In this document: positions 1-7,748 of the stretch, piece after piece | How positions within the stretch are numbered: position 1 is the stretch's first letter | How the letters are laid out: every line of letters starts with the position of its first letter | Source: Paracoccus homiensis | GTDB lineage: Bacteria > Pseudomonadota > Alphaproteobacteria > Rhodobacterales > Rhodobacteraceae | Direction: 5' to 3' | Length of the DNA: 64,000 bases | Assembly: GCF_900111675.1 (NCBI RefSeq) | Contig: NZ_FOHO01000015.1 | Coordinates: forward strand, 1-64,000 | The notes under the pieces: generated by a model | Told to the model about the DNA's origin: nothing | The model's input: only the letters and a program-made list of their open reading frames with translations | Databases searched by the model: none | Position numbers and translations under genes: made by a program

Positions 1-9
1 GGATACAGC

Positions 10-18
10 GCTGAACAC
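10..18 (+). repeat. Left copy of 9-bp direct repeat flanking the IS
   Basis: GCTGAACAC occurs here and again at 1092-1100, on either side of the transposase pseudogene. The preceding bases are also similar (CAGC in both). It may contain the recombination core of an IS110 element. Confidence 0.4.
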
Positions 19-131
19 CTTGTGGCCTGACCGCGATCGCTAGCAGGCTGATCCCGCCTCTCTTCACCGTCTCGAACAGTCGACGGCGGCCCGTTTTGCG
101 GGACCGCGAAGCATAAGGAAGAGAGAGTGAT
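19..131 (+). ncRNA. Candidate bridge-RNA region of the IS110 element
   Basis: IS110-group elements are known to carry a structured guide (bridge) RNA in the non-coding left end upstream of the recombinase gene. This 113-bp segment is in that position. It contains a clear stem-loop at 86-107, with GCGG-CCCG pairing to CGGG-CCGC across a TTTTG loop and one bulged A. The assignment rests on position and one hairpin only; I did not fold the whole region. Confidence 0.25.
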
Positions 132-1078
132 ATGATGCCAGCAGCAGCCGTGATCGGCATAGATGTTTCCCGCGATTGGCTCGACGGCTTTTGTGCGTCG
201 AGTGGGCGACGGCTCCGCCTGCCCAACACCGCGGCCGGCCATGCGGAACTTCTCACGCAGCTCCACGATTTGTCCCAGCCAGTGCGGGTCGGATTTAAGG
301 CAACGGTCGGTCAGGAATGGGTGCTCCGGTCCACGCTTGTCGCGGCCGGGGTGGAGGCTGTGCAACTACCACCGGCACAGATCAAAGCCTTTGCCCTTTC
401 CCGCGGGGCACACGGGCAAAGACCGACCGGATCGATGCCGAGTTCATCGCGAGGTTCATGCCATTCAGGCCTGAAGCCGGGCGGAAACTGCCGGGAGAGA
501 ACCTGCGTGTTCTCAGGGCACTAACAACACGCAGGGCGCAGGTGGTAGAAATGCGCAAACGGCTTTCTGCACAGATCGCGGCGCGCAGAAAGCAACAAGT
601 CCCCGCCGATCTCAAGGGCATGGATGCCAGCCTCATGGCAATGCTGGACGCTCAGATCGGTGACCTTGAGCAGCGGATCAAAGGCGTCATCGAGCAGGAG
701 GCAGCGTCGGCGGCAAAGGCAAGGCTTCTGCTGTCCATCCCCGGGATTGGCCCCGTCTCTGCGGCCATGCTGATCGCGGAAATGCCGGAACTCGGGCGGA
801 TGACATCCGGTGAAGCTGCGGCGATGACCGGCCTTGCTCCCATCCCGCACGACAGTGGCGCAATGCGGGGCAAGAGGGCAATCGCCGGAGGACGGCGCGC
901 ATTGAGACATGTCCTGTTCCAGGCCGCACTGGCTGCAGCCTCTCACAACCCCGTTCTGAAGCCAGTCGCACAGGCCCTCAAAATACACGGGAAACCCCAC
1001 AAGCTGGTCATCGTCGCCATCGCTCGAAGGCTGGTTACAATCGCAAACGCCATCCTCAAAACCGGCATCCCCTGGTAA
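132..1078 (+). pseudogene. IS110-family transposase, frameshifted
   Basis: The first frame (from ATG 132) encodes the RuvC-like N-terminus with GIDVSRD (catalytic Asp11) and continues to about base 405. The rest, including the KTDRIDA motif and the C-terminal Transposase_20 domain with the HDSG serine region, is in another frame up to 1078. Removing one G from the GGGG run at 405-408 would restore a continuous protein of about 315 residues. Where the family has a catalytic Glu in a GFEATGG-like motif, this copy has GFKATVG (Lys56), a probable second inactivating change. The gene is almost certainly non-functional. Confidence 0.85.
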
Positions 1079-1091
1079 CCCCTGCCCGACA

Positions 1092-1100
1092 GCTGAACAC
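1092..1100 (+). repeat. Right copy of 9-bp direct repeat flanking the IS
   Basis: Second copy of GCTGAACAC, 14 bp after the transposase stop codon and just before the stop codon of the convergent dehydrogenase gene. It probably marks the right edge of the element. Confidence 0.4.
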
Positions 1101-1105
1101 AGTTG

Positions 1106-2014
1106 CTAAAGGCTGGTCGCGATCCGCGCCATCAGTCCCGTCGTGGCCGCGCGCAGGTTGTCGCCGCGCAGCGAGAGTTTCAGCCAGCCATCATCGCCTT
1201 GGTCAATGGCCGCGACGGTGCACAGGGTCTGATCGCTTGCGGTCTCGGGCTTCCAGATGGGCAGGTCCAGGGTGGCAACTGGCAGCTGAATGCCGGGTGT
1301 GGCGGCCAGTGCCTGCTGAACATCCCGCACCTTTGCAGTTGCTTTCAGGCGGATCATCAATGACAGGGTGTGGCCCCGCCAGACGGGCACGCGGGTGGCG
1401 ATGCAGCTGACCGGGAAGGCGGCGTCGAACAATGTCTTCAGTTCGGATTCCAGCGCCATCGCTTCGCCAGGCAAGGATGACACCACGTTGTCATGCGCCA
1501 GATAGGCCGGCATTCCGGGCAGGTCGGTGCCGCTGACGGCTTGCAGGGTGGTCACATGCACCGCCTCGATCCTGAAGCTTTGGTGCAATTGCGCAAGGGG
1601 GGCAGCGCACATTGCCGTGGTGCAGTTGGGCGTGGACAGAAGCTGATGCCCCCGGGTGTCGGGCAGCGGCAATCCCGGCGCCAGCAGCAGTCCGGCCTGA
1701 CGCGCATATTCGCAATGCGAGACGATCCGTGCGCCCCGCTGCAAGTGCTGCCGCTCGATCGCTTCGGCGCCGTCATCGGGCAGGAAGGACAGGATCAGAT
1801 CACCGGCGGCCTTGGCCTCGGGTGCAAGAATGGGCTGGTGAAGGGCAAAGTCTCGGGCGTCCGGATTGGCGAACCACGGGACATGACGGGCGGATTCGCC
1901 GTGGCGGTGGTCATGCAGGCTGACGATTTCGACGGATGATTCGCGCAGCAGTCGCGCGATCAGATGCTGACCCAGCAGGCCCAATGCCCCAAGAACAGAC
2001 AGTTTTTTGGTCAC
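1106..2014 (-). CDS. Aspartate-semialdehyde dehydrogenase-like protein
   Basis: The 302-residue protein has a Rossmann GALGLLG motif near residue 9, the acyl-enzyme cysteine motif STPNCTT (Cys131) and a later RGHT histidine (about His215), in the order seen in the ASADH/AGPR family. It is shorter than usual Asd (about 340-370). I chose GTG 2014 because GGAGG lies 5 bp upstream; another GTG at 2026 overlaps that ribosome site. It diverges from the GntR-led importer operon, so it may act on a product of that operon instead of in general lysine or threonine synthesis. The family is clear; the substrate is unknown. Confidence 0.7.
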   Translation of the reverse strand: MTKKLSVLGALGLLGQHLIARLLRESSVEIVSLHDHRHGESARHVPWFANPDARDFALHQPILAPEAKAAGDLILSFLPDDGAEAIERQHLQRGARIVSHCEYARQAGLLLAPGLPLPDTRGHQLLSTPNCTTAMCAAPLAQLHQSFRIEAVHVTTLQAVSGTDLPGMPAYLAHDNVVSSLPGEAMALESELKTLFDAAFPVSCIATRVPVWRGHTLSLMIRLKATAKVRDVQQALAATPGIQLPVATLDLPIWKPETASDQTLCTVAAIDQGDDGWLKLSLRGDNLRAATTGLMARIATSL

Positions 2015-2049
2015 GACAACCTCCACTTAAGATTTCTCTTGCCATATAA

Positions 2050-2101
2050 GAAATGTCATCACACCATAACTGACATGTTAAAGCGAGCGGTATGACATTT
2101 C
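2050..2101. promoter_or_regulatory. Inverted repeats between Asd-like gene and gntR
   Basis: GAAATGTCAT (2050-2059) and ATGACATTTC (2092-2101) are exact 10-bp inverted copies with 42 bp between their start points, about four helical turns. A third TGACAT element lies at 2071-2076. The right arm ends at the base before the gntR ATG. This is a likely operator for the adjacent GntR protein, controlling both divergent units. Confidence 0.5.
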
Positions 2102-2872
2102 ATGTATGATCCAAGCTCTCCCATGCTGCGTTCGGGCCTGTCGGATGGCGGGCTTCCCAGCCCCGACGCCAAGTCCCGCTTTGCCGAGGACCGGATGCTT
2201 GCCGCCACCATCTGGTGCGAGATCGCGCCCGGCGAGGTCATCACTGAGGCCGACGCGATGGAGCGTTTCGGCCTGTCGCGCGCCGCGGCCCGTGCGGGGC
2301 TGATGCGGCTGGGCTTTGACGGCTGGGCATCGCCCAAGGCGCGCATGGGGTGGGAGGTGCTGCCGATCACCGGCCAGCTGATCGGCGACGTGCTGTCGGC
2401 CCGCCGCATCGTCGAACCCGGCCTTGCCCATGTGCGCCTGACCGACGCCGCCCTGACTGAGATGGAGCAGATCCACGACATCCTGAAGGCGCTGTCGCGC
2501 GGTGGCGACGATGCCGCGGTCAGCGCGGTGCGTCTGCATGTGGACCGGATCGACGGGCTGCTTCTGGGGGCGATCAACCCTTTTACCGCGCGCCACCTGC
2601 GCAAGCTGTGGCACCATTCCGCGCGGATCACCCATTTCCTGGAAGGTGACAGCGGCACGCTGTTCCGCCGGGACGACGTGTCAGACCTGGTGGGGGCGGT
2701 GCTGCAACGCGACGCCGCCGGCATCGAGCGCGCGCGACTGGCGCTGATCGATGCGCAGGAACGCTATTTCCTTCGCCAGCTTCTGAAGAACGACGCGCCG
2801 CTGATGCCGGGCAGCGGGCTGGCGGCGCGCAACAACCACGAAAACGCTGCGACCAACAGGAGACCTCAATGA
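2102..2872 (+). CDS. GntR-family (FCD-type) transcriptional regulator
   Basis: The 256-residue protein has an N-terminal winged-helix region at about residues 25-85 (ITEADAMERFGLSRAAARAGL) and an all-helical FCD-like effector domain. The recognition segment departs from the usual SRTPVREAL motif (SRAAARAGL here). The stop overlaps the next start as ATGA, so regulator and importer are translationally coupled. A later in-frame ATG at 2123 is possible; neither start has a strong ribosome site. It probably senses the imported substrate or an early product and binds the TGACAT dyads upstream. Confidence 0.75.
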   Translation: MYDPSSPMLRSGLSDGGLPSPDAKSRFAEDRMLAATIWCEIAPGEVITEADAMERFGLSRAAARAGLMRLGFDGWASPKARMGWEVLPITGQLIGDVLSARRIVEPGLAHVRLTDAALTEMEQIHDILKALSRGGDDAAVSAVRLHVDRIDGLLLGAINPFTARHLRKLWHHSARITHFLEGDSGTLFRRDDVSDLVGAVLQRDAAGIERARLALIDAQERYFLRQLLKNDAPLMPGSGLAARNNHENAATNRRPQ

Positions 2873-4359
2873 CCCCCAAGCTCAACCTGCTGCTGGCCAG
2901 TGTCGCAGCCGCCACCCTTGCACTGCCCGCGATGGCCAAGGACCTGACCGTCGATTTGTCGGGCGAGCCGTCCTCGCTGGACCCGCAGGTGCAATGGAAC
3001 CCCGACAGCTACTATGTCTATCGCAACATCTTCGACAACCTGGTCACGCGCGACAATGACGGCAATATCGTGCCGCAGATCGCGACCGCGTGGGAACAGG
3101 TCAGCGATACCGAGATGCTGCTGACCCTGCGCGACGACGTGACCTTCCATGACGGCCAGAAGCTGACGGCCGAGGATGTGGTCTTTTCCGTCCAGCGCAT
3201 CACCGACCCGGAATTCGCCTCGCCGCAGCTGGGCCAGTTCAACCAGATCGCATCCGCCGAGGCGGTCGATGACGTGACCGTCAAGCTGACCACCGACGGC
3301 CCCTATCCGGCGCTGATGGCGCAGCTGGTCAAGCTGTCGGTCGTGCCCAAGCACGTGGTCGAGGAAGTCGGCGCCGAGGCGTTCAACGCGGCCCCCGTGG
3401 GGTCCGGCCCCTACAAGTTCGAGGGCTGGGATCGTGGCGTGTCCGTCACGCTGACCCGCAACGACGATTACTGGGGCGAGGCGGGTCCGTTCGAGGGCGC
3501 GACCTTCCGCGCCGTGCCCGATGCCGCGACGCGCCTTGCGAACCTGCAGGCGGGCACCGCCGATCTGGTCGTGGGTCTGGACAGCGACGGCGCCGCGCAG
3601 CTGGAAGGTCAGGGCGACGTCAAGGCGCTGTCCGCCCCGACCGAGCGTGTGGCCTATCTGGGCCTGAACCTGGACAAGCCGCCCTTCAACGATCCCGAAC
3701 TGCGCAAGGCCGCCAGCATGGTGATCGACAACCAAGGCATCACCGAAGGTCTGCTGGGTGCCGGCGAGGTGCCGATGGCGCAATTGGCCTCGCCCGCGCA
3801 TTTCGGCTATGCCGAGGCGATCGAGCCCTGGGTCTTCGATCCCGATGCCGCCAAGGAAATCGTGTCGGCCAAGGCGGATATCGCCGCGACCCCCGCGACC
3901 TTCGCCACCGCGCCGGTCTTTGACCAGCGCATCGTGCAGGCGCTGCAGCAGATGCTGAACGACGTGGGCTTCAACGTCTCGATCAGCGTGACGGACATGC
4001 CGACCTATCTGAACATCGTGCGGTCCGAGCCTGCGGATAACGCGGAACTCAGCTTCGGTCGCTGGTCCTGCGCCTGTCAGGATGCGGACGGCATCGCCTA
4101 TCCGCTGCTGCATTCCGAAAGCGCATGGAGCCGCGTGAACGACCCGGAACTGGACAAGCTACTGGACGAGGCGCGCGTGTCGCTGGACCCCGAAGTGCGT
4201 CAGGACGCCTATGCCAAGGCCCACCAGATGGTGCGCGACAATTACTACGTCCTGCCGATGTATCAGGCGGCGGTGCTGTATGGCGCGTCGGCGGATCTGG
4301 ATTTCACGCCGACCGCCAATGAGAGCATGTTCCTCAACCGCATGAGCTGGTCCGAGTGA
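2869..4359 (+). CDS. ABC importer substrate-binding protein, peptide/nickel family 5
   Basis: A 496-residue periplasmic binding protein of SBP family 5. A signal peptide with the ALPAMAKD cleavage region ends near residue 23. Family features include LDPQVQWN near the mature N-terminus, FHDGQKLTAEDVVFS, and VGSGPYKFEGWDRG. Its length fits dipeptide/oligopeptide binding proteins. It is followed directly by two permeases and, after three enzyme genes, by two ATPases, giving a complete importer. The enzyme neighbours suggest an acylated amino acid or gamma-glutamyl compound as cargo; this is inference. Confidence 0.88.
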   Translation: MTPKLNLLLASVAAATLALPAMAKDLTVDLSGEPSSLDPQVQWNPDSYYVYRNIFDNLVTRDNDGNIVPQIATAWEQVSDTEMLLTLRDDVTFHDGQKLTAEDVVFSVQRITDPEFASPQLGQFNQIASAEAVDDVTVKLTTDGPYPALMAQLVKLSVVPKHVVEEVGAEAFNAAPVGSGPYKFEGWDRGVSVTLTRNDDYWGEAGPFEGATFRAVPDAATRLANLQAGTADLVVGLDSDGAAQLEGQGDVKALSAPTERVAYLGLNLDKPPFNDPELRKAASMVIDNQGITEGLLGAGEVPMAQLASPAHFGYAEAIEPWVFDPDAAKEIVSAKADIAATPATFATAPVFDQRIVQALQQMLNDVGFNVSISVTDMPTYLNIVRSEPADNAELSFGRWSCACQDADGIAYPLLHSESAWSRVNDPELDKLLDEARVSLDPEVRQDAYAKAHQMVRDNYYVLPMYQAAVLYGASADLDFTPTANESMFLNRMSWSE

Positions 4360-5282
4360 TGTCCGCCTTCCTTCTGAAACGCTTGCTTCAGGCAATGGTC
4401 ACGGCGTTCGGCGTCATCACGCTGGTGTTCTTCATCCAGCGCCTGACCGGCGATCCGACCGCCCTGTTGCTGCCCGAAACGGCGACGCAGGAGGATTTCG
4501 AGGCCATGCGCAGCGCGCTTGGCTTCGACCGGCCCCTGATCGAACAGTACATCGCCTTCCTTGGCGACATGCTGCGCTTCGACCTGGGCCGGTCCTATAT
4601 CCAGAACGCCCCGGTGGCCGAGATCCTGGCAAGCCGCATCCCCCAGACCCTGCAACTGGCGGGGGGCGCGCTGCTGGTGGCATTCGCCATCGGTCTGCCC
4701 GCGGGCGTCGTCATGGCGCTGACGCGGGGGCGGGCGATCTCTCGCTGGATCATGGGCGTCGTGCTGGCCTGCCAGTCGATGCCCACCTTCTGGAGCGGGA
4801 TCATGATGATCCTCGTCTTCGGGGTCTGGCTGAAATGGCTGCCGCCTTCGGGCACCGGCACGCTGGCGCATCTGGTGATGCCCTCGATCGCGCTTGGGCT
4901 TCTGTCGCTGGCGACCTATGCGCGGATCACGCGGTCCGCCGTCATCGACGAGCTTGGCCGCGACTATGTCCGCTCGGCCCGTGCGCGGGGGGTCCGGACA
5001 CCCCGGCTGGTCCGGCGGCACCTGCTGCGCAATTCGGCCATTCCGGTCGTGTCGATCACGGCGCTGGAAATCTCGCAGCTGCTGGCGGGCGCGGTGATCG
5101 TCGAGACGGTATTCGCCTGGCCTGGGCTGGGGCAGCTGACGGTGCAATCCGTCGCCTCGCGCGATTTCGCGGTGGTGCAGGCGGTCGTGCTGCTGGGGGC
5201 CTTCGCCACGATCTTCGCCAACCTCGCCGCCGACATCCTGTACTCGGTGATCGACCCGCGCGTGCGTCTGGGGGGCCAGTGA
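4359..5282 (+). CDS. ABC importer permease, DppB type
   Basis: A 307-residue inner-membrane permease with an N-terminal FLLKRLLQAMVTAFGV segment, several hydrophobic helices, and the DYVRSARARGV coupling loop (EAA region) near residue 210. VETVFAWPGLGQL is typical of DppB/OppB proteins. ATG 4359 overlaps the previous TGA by one base; a GTG one codon earlier is the alternative. It pairs with the DppC-type permease that follows. Confidence 0.88.
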   Translation: MSAFLLKRLLQAMVTAFGVITLVFFIQRLTGDPTALLLPETATQEDFEAMRSALGFDRPLIEQYIAFLGDMLRFDLGRSYIQNAPVAEILASRIPQTLQLAGGALLVAFAIGLPAGVVMALTRGRAISRWIMGVVLACQSMPTFWSGIMMILVFGVWLKWLPPSGTGTLAHLVMPSIALGLLSLATYARITRSAVIDELGRDYVRSARARGVRTPRLVRRHLLRNSAIPVVSITALEISQLLAGAVIVETVFAWPGLGQLTVQSVASRDFAVVQAVVLLGAFATIFANLAADILYSVIDPRVRLGGQ

Positions 5283-6121
5283 TGAGCGTTGCCGCAACCC
5301 GTCTGCCCGCCCGCATCCTGCCCTGGTGGCCCGCGATCCTGCTGGGCGCGATGGTGCTGGTCGCGATCTTCGCGCCGCTTCTGGCGCCGATGGACCCCGA
5401 CCGCCAGAACCTGCTGGCCCGCCTGAAGGTGCCGGGCTTCGAGAGCCGGGGCGCCACCAACTGGCTGGGCACGGACGAGCTGGGCCGCGACATCCTCAGC
5501 CGCCTGATCCACGGTGCGCGGGTGTCGATTTCCGTGGCCGTCCTGTCGGTGCTGCTGTCGGGGGTCGTGGGCATCACCGTCGGCATGCTGGCCGGATACC
5601 TGCGCGGCTGGACCGAGACCGTGCTGATGCGGCTGGTCGACATCTTCCTGTCGATCCCCGCGATTTTGCTGGCGATCATCACCGTGGCGGTGCTTGGGCC
5701 GGGCTTCTTCAACGTGATCCTGGTCCTCGCGCTGACGCGGTGGCCGCGCTATGCCCGCGTGGCCTATGGCCAGACGCTGTCGGTCGCCCGCCAGCCCTTC
5801 GTGACCCTTGCGCGGTCGATGGGCTGTTCGGTCCCGCGCGCGCTGCTGCGCCACATCCTGCCCAACATCATCGGGCCGATCCTGGTCGTGGCCACGCTGG
5901 AATTCGGGCTGATGGTCCTGTTCGAGGCGGGCCTGTCATTTCTGGGCCTCGGCGTGCAGCCGCCCACCGCAAGCTGGGGCGCGATGCTGTCCACGGGCCG
6001 CAACTATGTCGCGACGGCCTGGTGGATCGCCACCTTCCCGGGGCTTGCCCTGTTCATGCTGGTGCTGTCGGCCAACCTGATTGGCGACCGCCTGAGCGAC
6101 ATCATTGGAAAAGGACGCTGA
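5282..6121 (+). CDS. ABC importer permease, DppC type
   Basis: A 279-residue inner-membrane permease of the DppC/OppC family. It has the characteristic NWLGTDELGRDILSRL stretch near residue 60, several hydrophobic segments and LSFLGLGVQPPTASWG near the C-terminus. The ATG overlaps the previous TGA by one base, so it is co-translated with its partner. With the binding protein and the ATPases at 9310-11222 it forms one transporter. Confidence 0.88.
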   Translation: MSVAATRLPARILPWWPAILLGAMVLVAIFAPLLAPMDPDRQNLLARLKVPGFESRGATNWLGTDELGRDILSRLIHGARVSISVAVLSVLLSGVVGITVGMLAGYLRGWTETVLMRLVDIFLSIPAILLAIITVAVLGPGFFNVILVLALTRWPRYARVAYGQTLSVARQPFVTLARSMGCSVPRALLRHILPNIIGPILVVATLEFGLMVLFEAGLSFLGLGVQPPTASWGAMLSTGRNYVATAWWIATFPGLALFMLVLSANLIGDRLSDIIGKGR

Positions 6122-6123
6122 GA

Positions 6124-6882
6124 ATGCATTTCGGAACCGCCTTCGAGGGCAAGCGCGTGGTCGTCACCGGTGCCAGCGGCATCATGGGCCGCGCCCTGGC
6201 CGAACAGTTCGAGGCCAACGGCGCGATCGTCTGCCGGACCGATCTGAACGTGGACGGAATGCCCGGCTTTGCCGTCGCCGCCGATCTGACCGAGGATGCC
6301 GGGCTGGATCACCTGCTGGCCGCCGTTGCCGCCGAATGGGGGGCGCCGGACGTGGTGATCAACAATGCCGCGCTCTATCCGTCTGCGTTCATGCTGGACA
6401 TGGAGGTCGCGGATTGGGACCGGATCATGTCCGTGAACCTGCGCGCGCCCTTCGTGCTGACGCGCGGCTTCGCGCTGCAGATGATCAAGGCGGGCGTCAG
6501 GGGCAATGTCATCAACATCTCGTCGGGGGCGGCGCGCAAGATGCGGCGCACGATGGTGACCTATTGCATGTCCAAGACCGCGCTGGACCGCCTGACCAAG
6601 GGTTTCGCGCTGGAACTGGCCGAATTCGGGATCCGCGTGAACGCGCTGGAACCGGGATTCGCGGCGGGCAGCGCGGTGTCCAGCCTGCCCAAGGAGCATG
6701 TCGACCGCGTGATGGCGAACATCCCCCTTGGCCACGAAACCACCGCCGAGGATGTGGGCAATGCCGCGCTGTACCTTGCATCCGATGCGGCCCGCAACGT
6801 GACCGGCGCGACCCTGTCGGTCGATGGCGGCAATTCGGCGGGCAGCCTCGATGTCTATCAGGACAAGAAGTCGCCGCTATGA
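6124..6882 (+). CDS. Short-chain dehydrogenase/reductase
   Basis: A 252-residue classical SDR with nucleotide-binding TGASGIMG (about residues 15-22), the NNAA motif, catalytic Ser in NISSGAA, and Tyr/Lys in TYCMSKTA. It should oxidise or reduce a hydroxyl or keto group with NAD(P). It lies 2 bp after the permease gene and overlaps the next gene by ATGA, in the middle of the importer operon. It therefore probably processes the imported compound or a hydrolysis product. The substrate cannot be read from sequence. Confidence 0.82.
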   Translation: MHFGTAFEGKRVVVTGASGIMGRALAEQFEANGAIVCRTDLNVDGMPGFAVAADLTEDAGLDHLLAAVAAEWGAPDVVINNAALYPSAFMLDMEVADWDRIMSVNLRAPFVLTRGFALQMIKAGVRGNVINISSGAARKMRRTMVTYCMSKTALDRLTKGFALELAEFGIRVNALEPGFAAGSAVSSLPKEHVDRVMANIPLGHETTAEDVGNAALYLASDAARNVTGATLSVDGGNSAGSLDVYQDKKSPL

Positions 6883-7748
6883 TCTGGTCGCCTGCGCCAT
6901 ATCCCTGGCCCGAGGGCAAGCGCGCCGCCGCGTGTTTCAGCGTCGATGTGGACGCGGTCTCGCCCTATCTGTGGGCCACGCGGAACGCACGGCCCGAAAC
7001 CATCGCCGTGCCCGAACATCGCATGGCGGGGATGCGGCGCGGGCTGTCGCGGATGACCGACATGCTGGCGCGTCTGGACCTGCGAGGCAGCTTCTTCGTG
7101 CCGGCGGTCGTCGCGCGCGAGAACCCCGACCTGCTGCCCGGCCTTGTCGAGCGCGGCCACGAGATCGCGCTGCATGGCGACTGGCACGAACTGGTCGGCG
7201 ACATCTCGGACCAGCAGTTCACCGATGCGCTGGAGGGCTCGATCCAGCTGTTCGTCGCGCAGACCGGCCAGCGCCCCGAGGGCTTCCGGTCGCCCGCATG
7301 GGAGATGACGCCCCACATGCTGCGCGAACTGCGGCGTCTGGAGCTGTGGGATTCCTCGCTGATGGGCGAGGACGTGCCCTATACCATCGGCGGCGTGACC
7401 GAGCTGCCGGTGCGGTGGGATATCGACGACGCGATCTTCTTCAAGTTCCTGGGCGCGGGCGATCGCGCGCCGCGGTCCCATATCGAGATCGGCGAGCGTT
7501 GGCAGTCCGAGGCCCGCTCCGCCCGCCGTCACGGCAGCCTGTTCATGCTGACCGTCCATGACTGGATCAGCGGCCGCCCCGCCCGCATCGACATGCTGGA
7601 GGATCTGTGGCGCATGATCGCCCACAGCGACGACATCTGGCGCCCCACCTGCGGAGAGCTGGCGCAGCATCATCGCGGCCTGACCGATCAGCCCGACTTC
7701 CCGCTGCCGCAGCTTCCCGTCCATACCACCAAGGGATCACCGCAATGA
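6879..7748 (+). CDS. Polysaccharide-deacetylase family hydrolase (PgdA-like)
   Basis: A 289-residue NodB-fold protein with metal-binding Asp in FSVDVDAVSPY (about residue 25) and the LHGDWHE motif, which supplies the HxxxH histidines. From memory it resembles the Helicobacter PgdA-type soluble deacetylases in overall motif order (DVDA near the N-terminus, AHGxxHE-like centre, late histidine in LTVHDW). There is no signal peptide, so it should act in the cytosol, and a cell-wall role is unlikely. With the GGT-like gene next to it, a role in splitting an N-acyl or amide bond of an imported molecule is plausible. Confidence 0.75.
   Translation: MIWSPAPYPWPEGKRAAACFSVDVDAVSPYLWATRNARPETIAVPEHRMAGMRRGLSRMTDMLARLDLRGSFFVPAVVARENPDLLPGLVERGHEIALHGDWHELVGDISDQQFTDALEGSIQLFVAQTGQRPEGFRSPAWEMTPHMLRELRRLELWDSSLMGEDVPYTIGGVTELPVRWDIDDAIFFKFLGAGDRAPRSHIEIGERWQSEARSARRHGSLFMLTVHDWISGRPARIDMLEDLWRMIAHSDDIWRPTCGELAQHHRGLTDQPDFPLPQLPVHTTKGSPQ

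Larger units (their letters stand above)
10..1100 (+). mobile_element. Decayed IS110-family insertion sequence
   Basis: The element holds one broken DEDD-type transposase gene with short non-coding flanks. I set its edges tentatively at two copies of the 9-mer GCTGAACAC (10-18 and 1092-1100). No terminal inverted repeats are visible, as usual for IS110 elements. The right edge lies 6 bp past the stop codon of the neighbouring dehydrogenase gene, so insertion would have spared that gene. The exact ends are inferred, and the left end could lie before the window. Confidence 0.6.

Noticed and set aside
2866..4113. 415-codon open frame antisense to the binding-protein gene
   Set aside because: High GC content produces long antisense frames; this one lacks a recognisable family, ribosome site or context. 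The same applies to long antisense frames over 7688-9274, 23487-25343 and 55355-57415.
6879..7748. Reading the NodB-fold protein as a cell-wall deacetylase
   Set aside because: It has no signal peptide or membrane anchor and lies inside an importer operon, so a cytosolic substrate is more likely.
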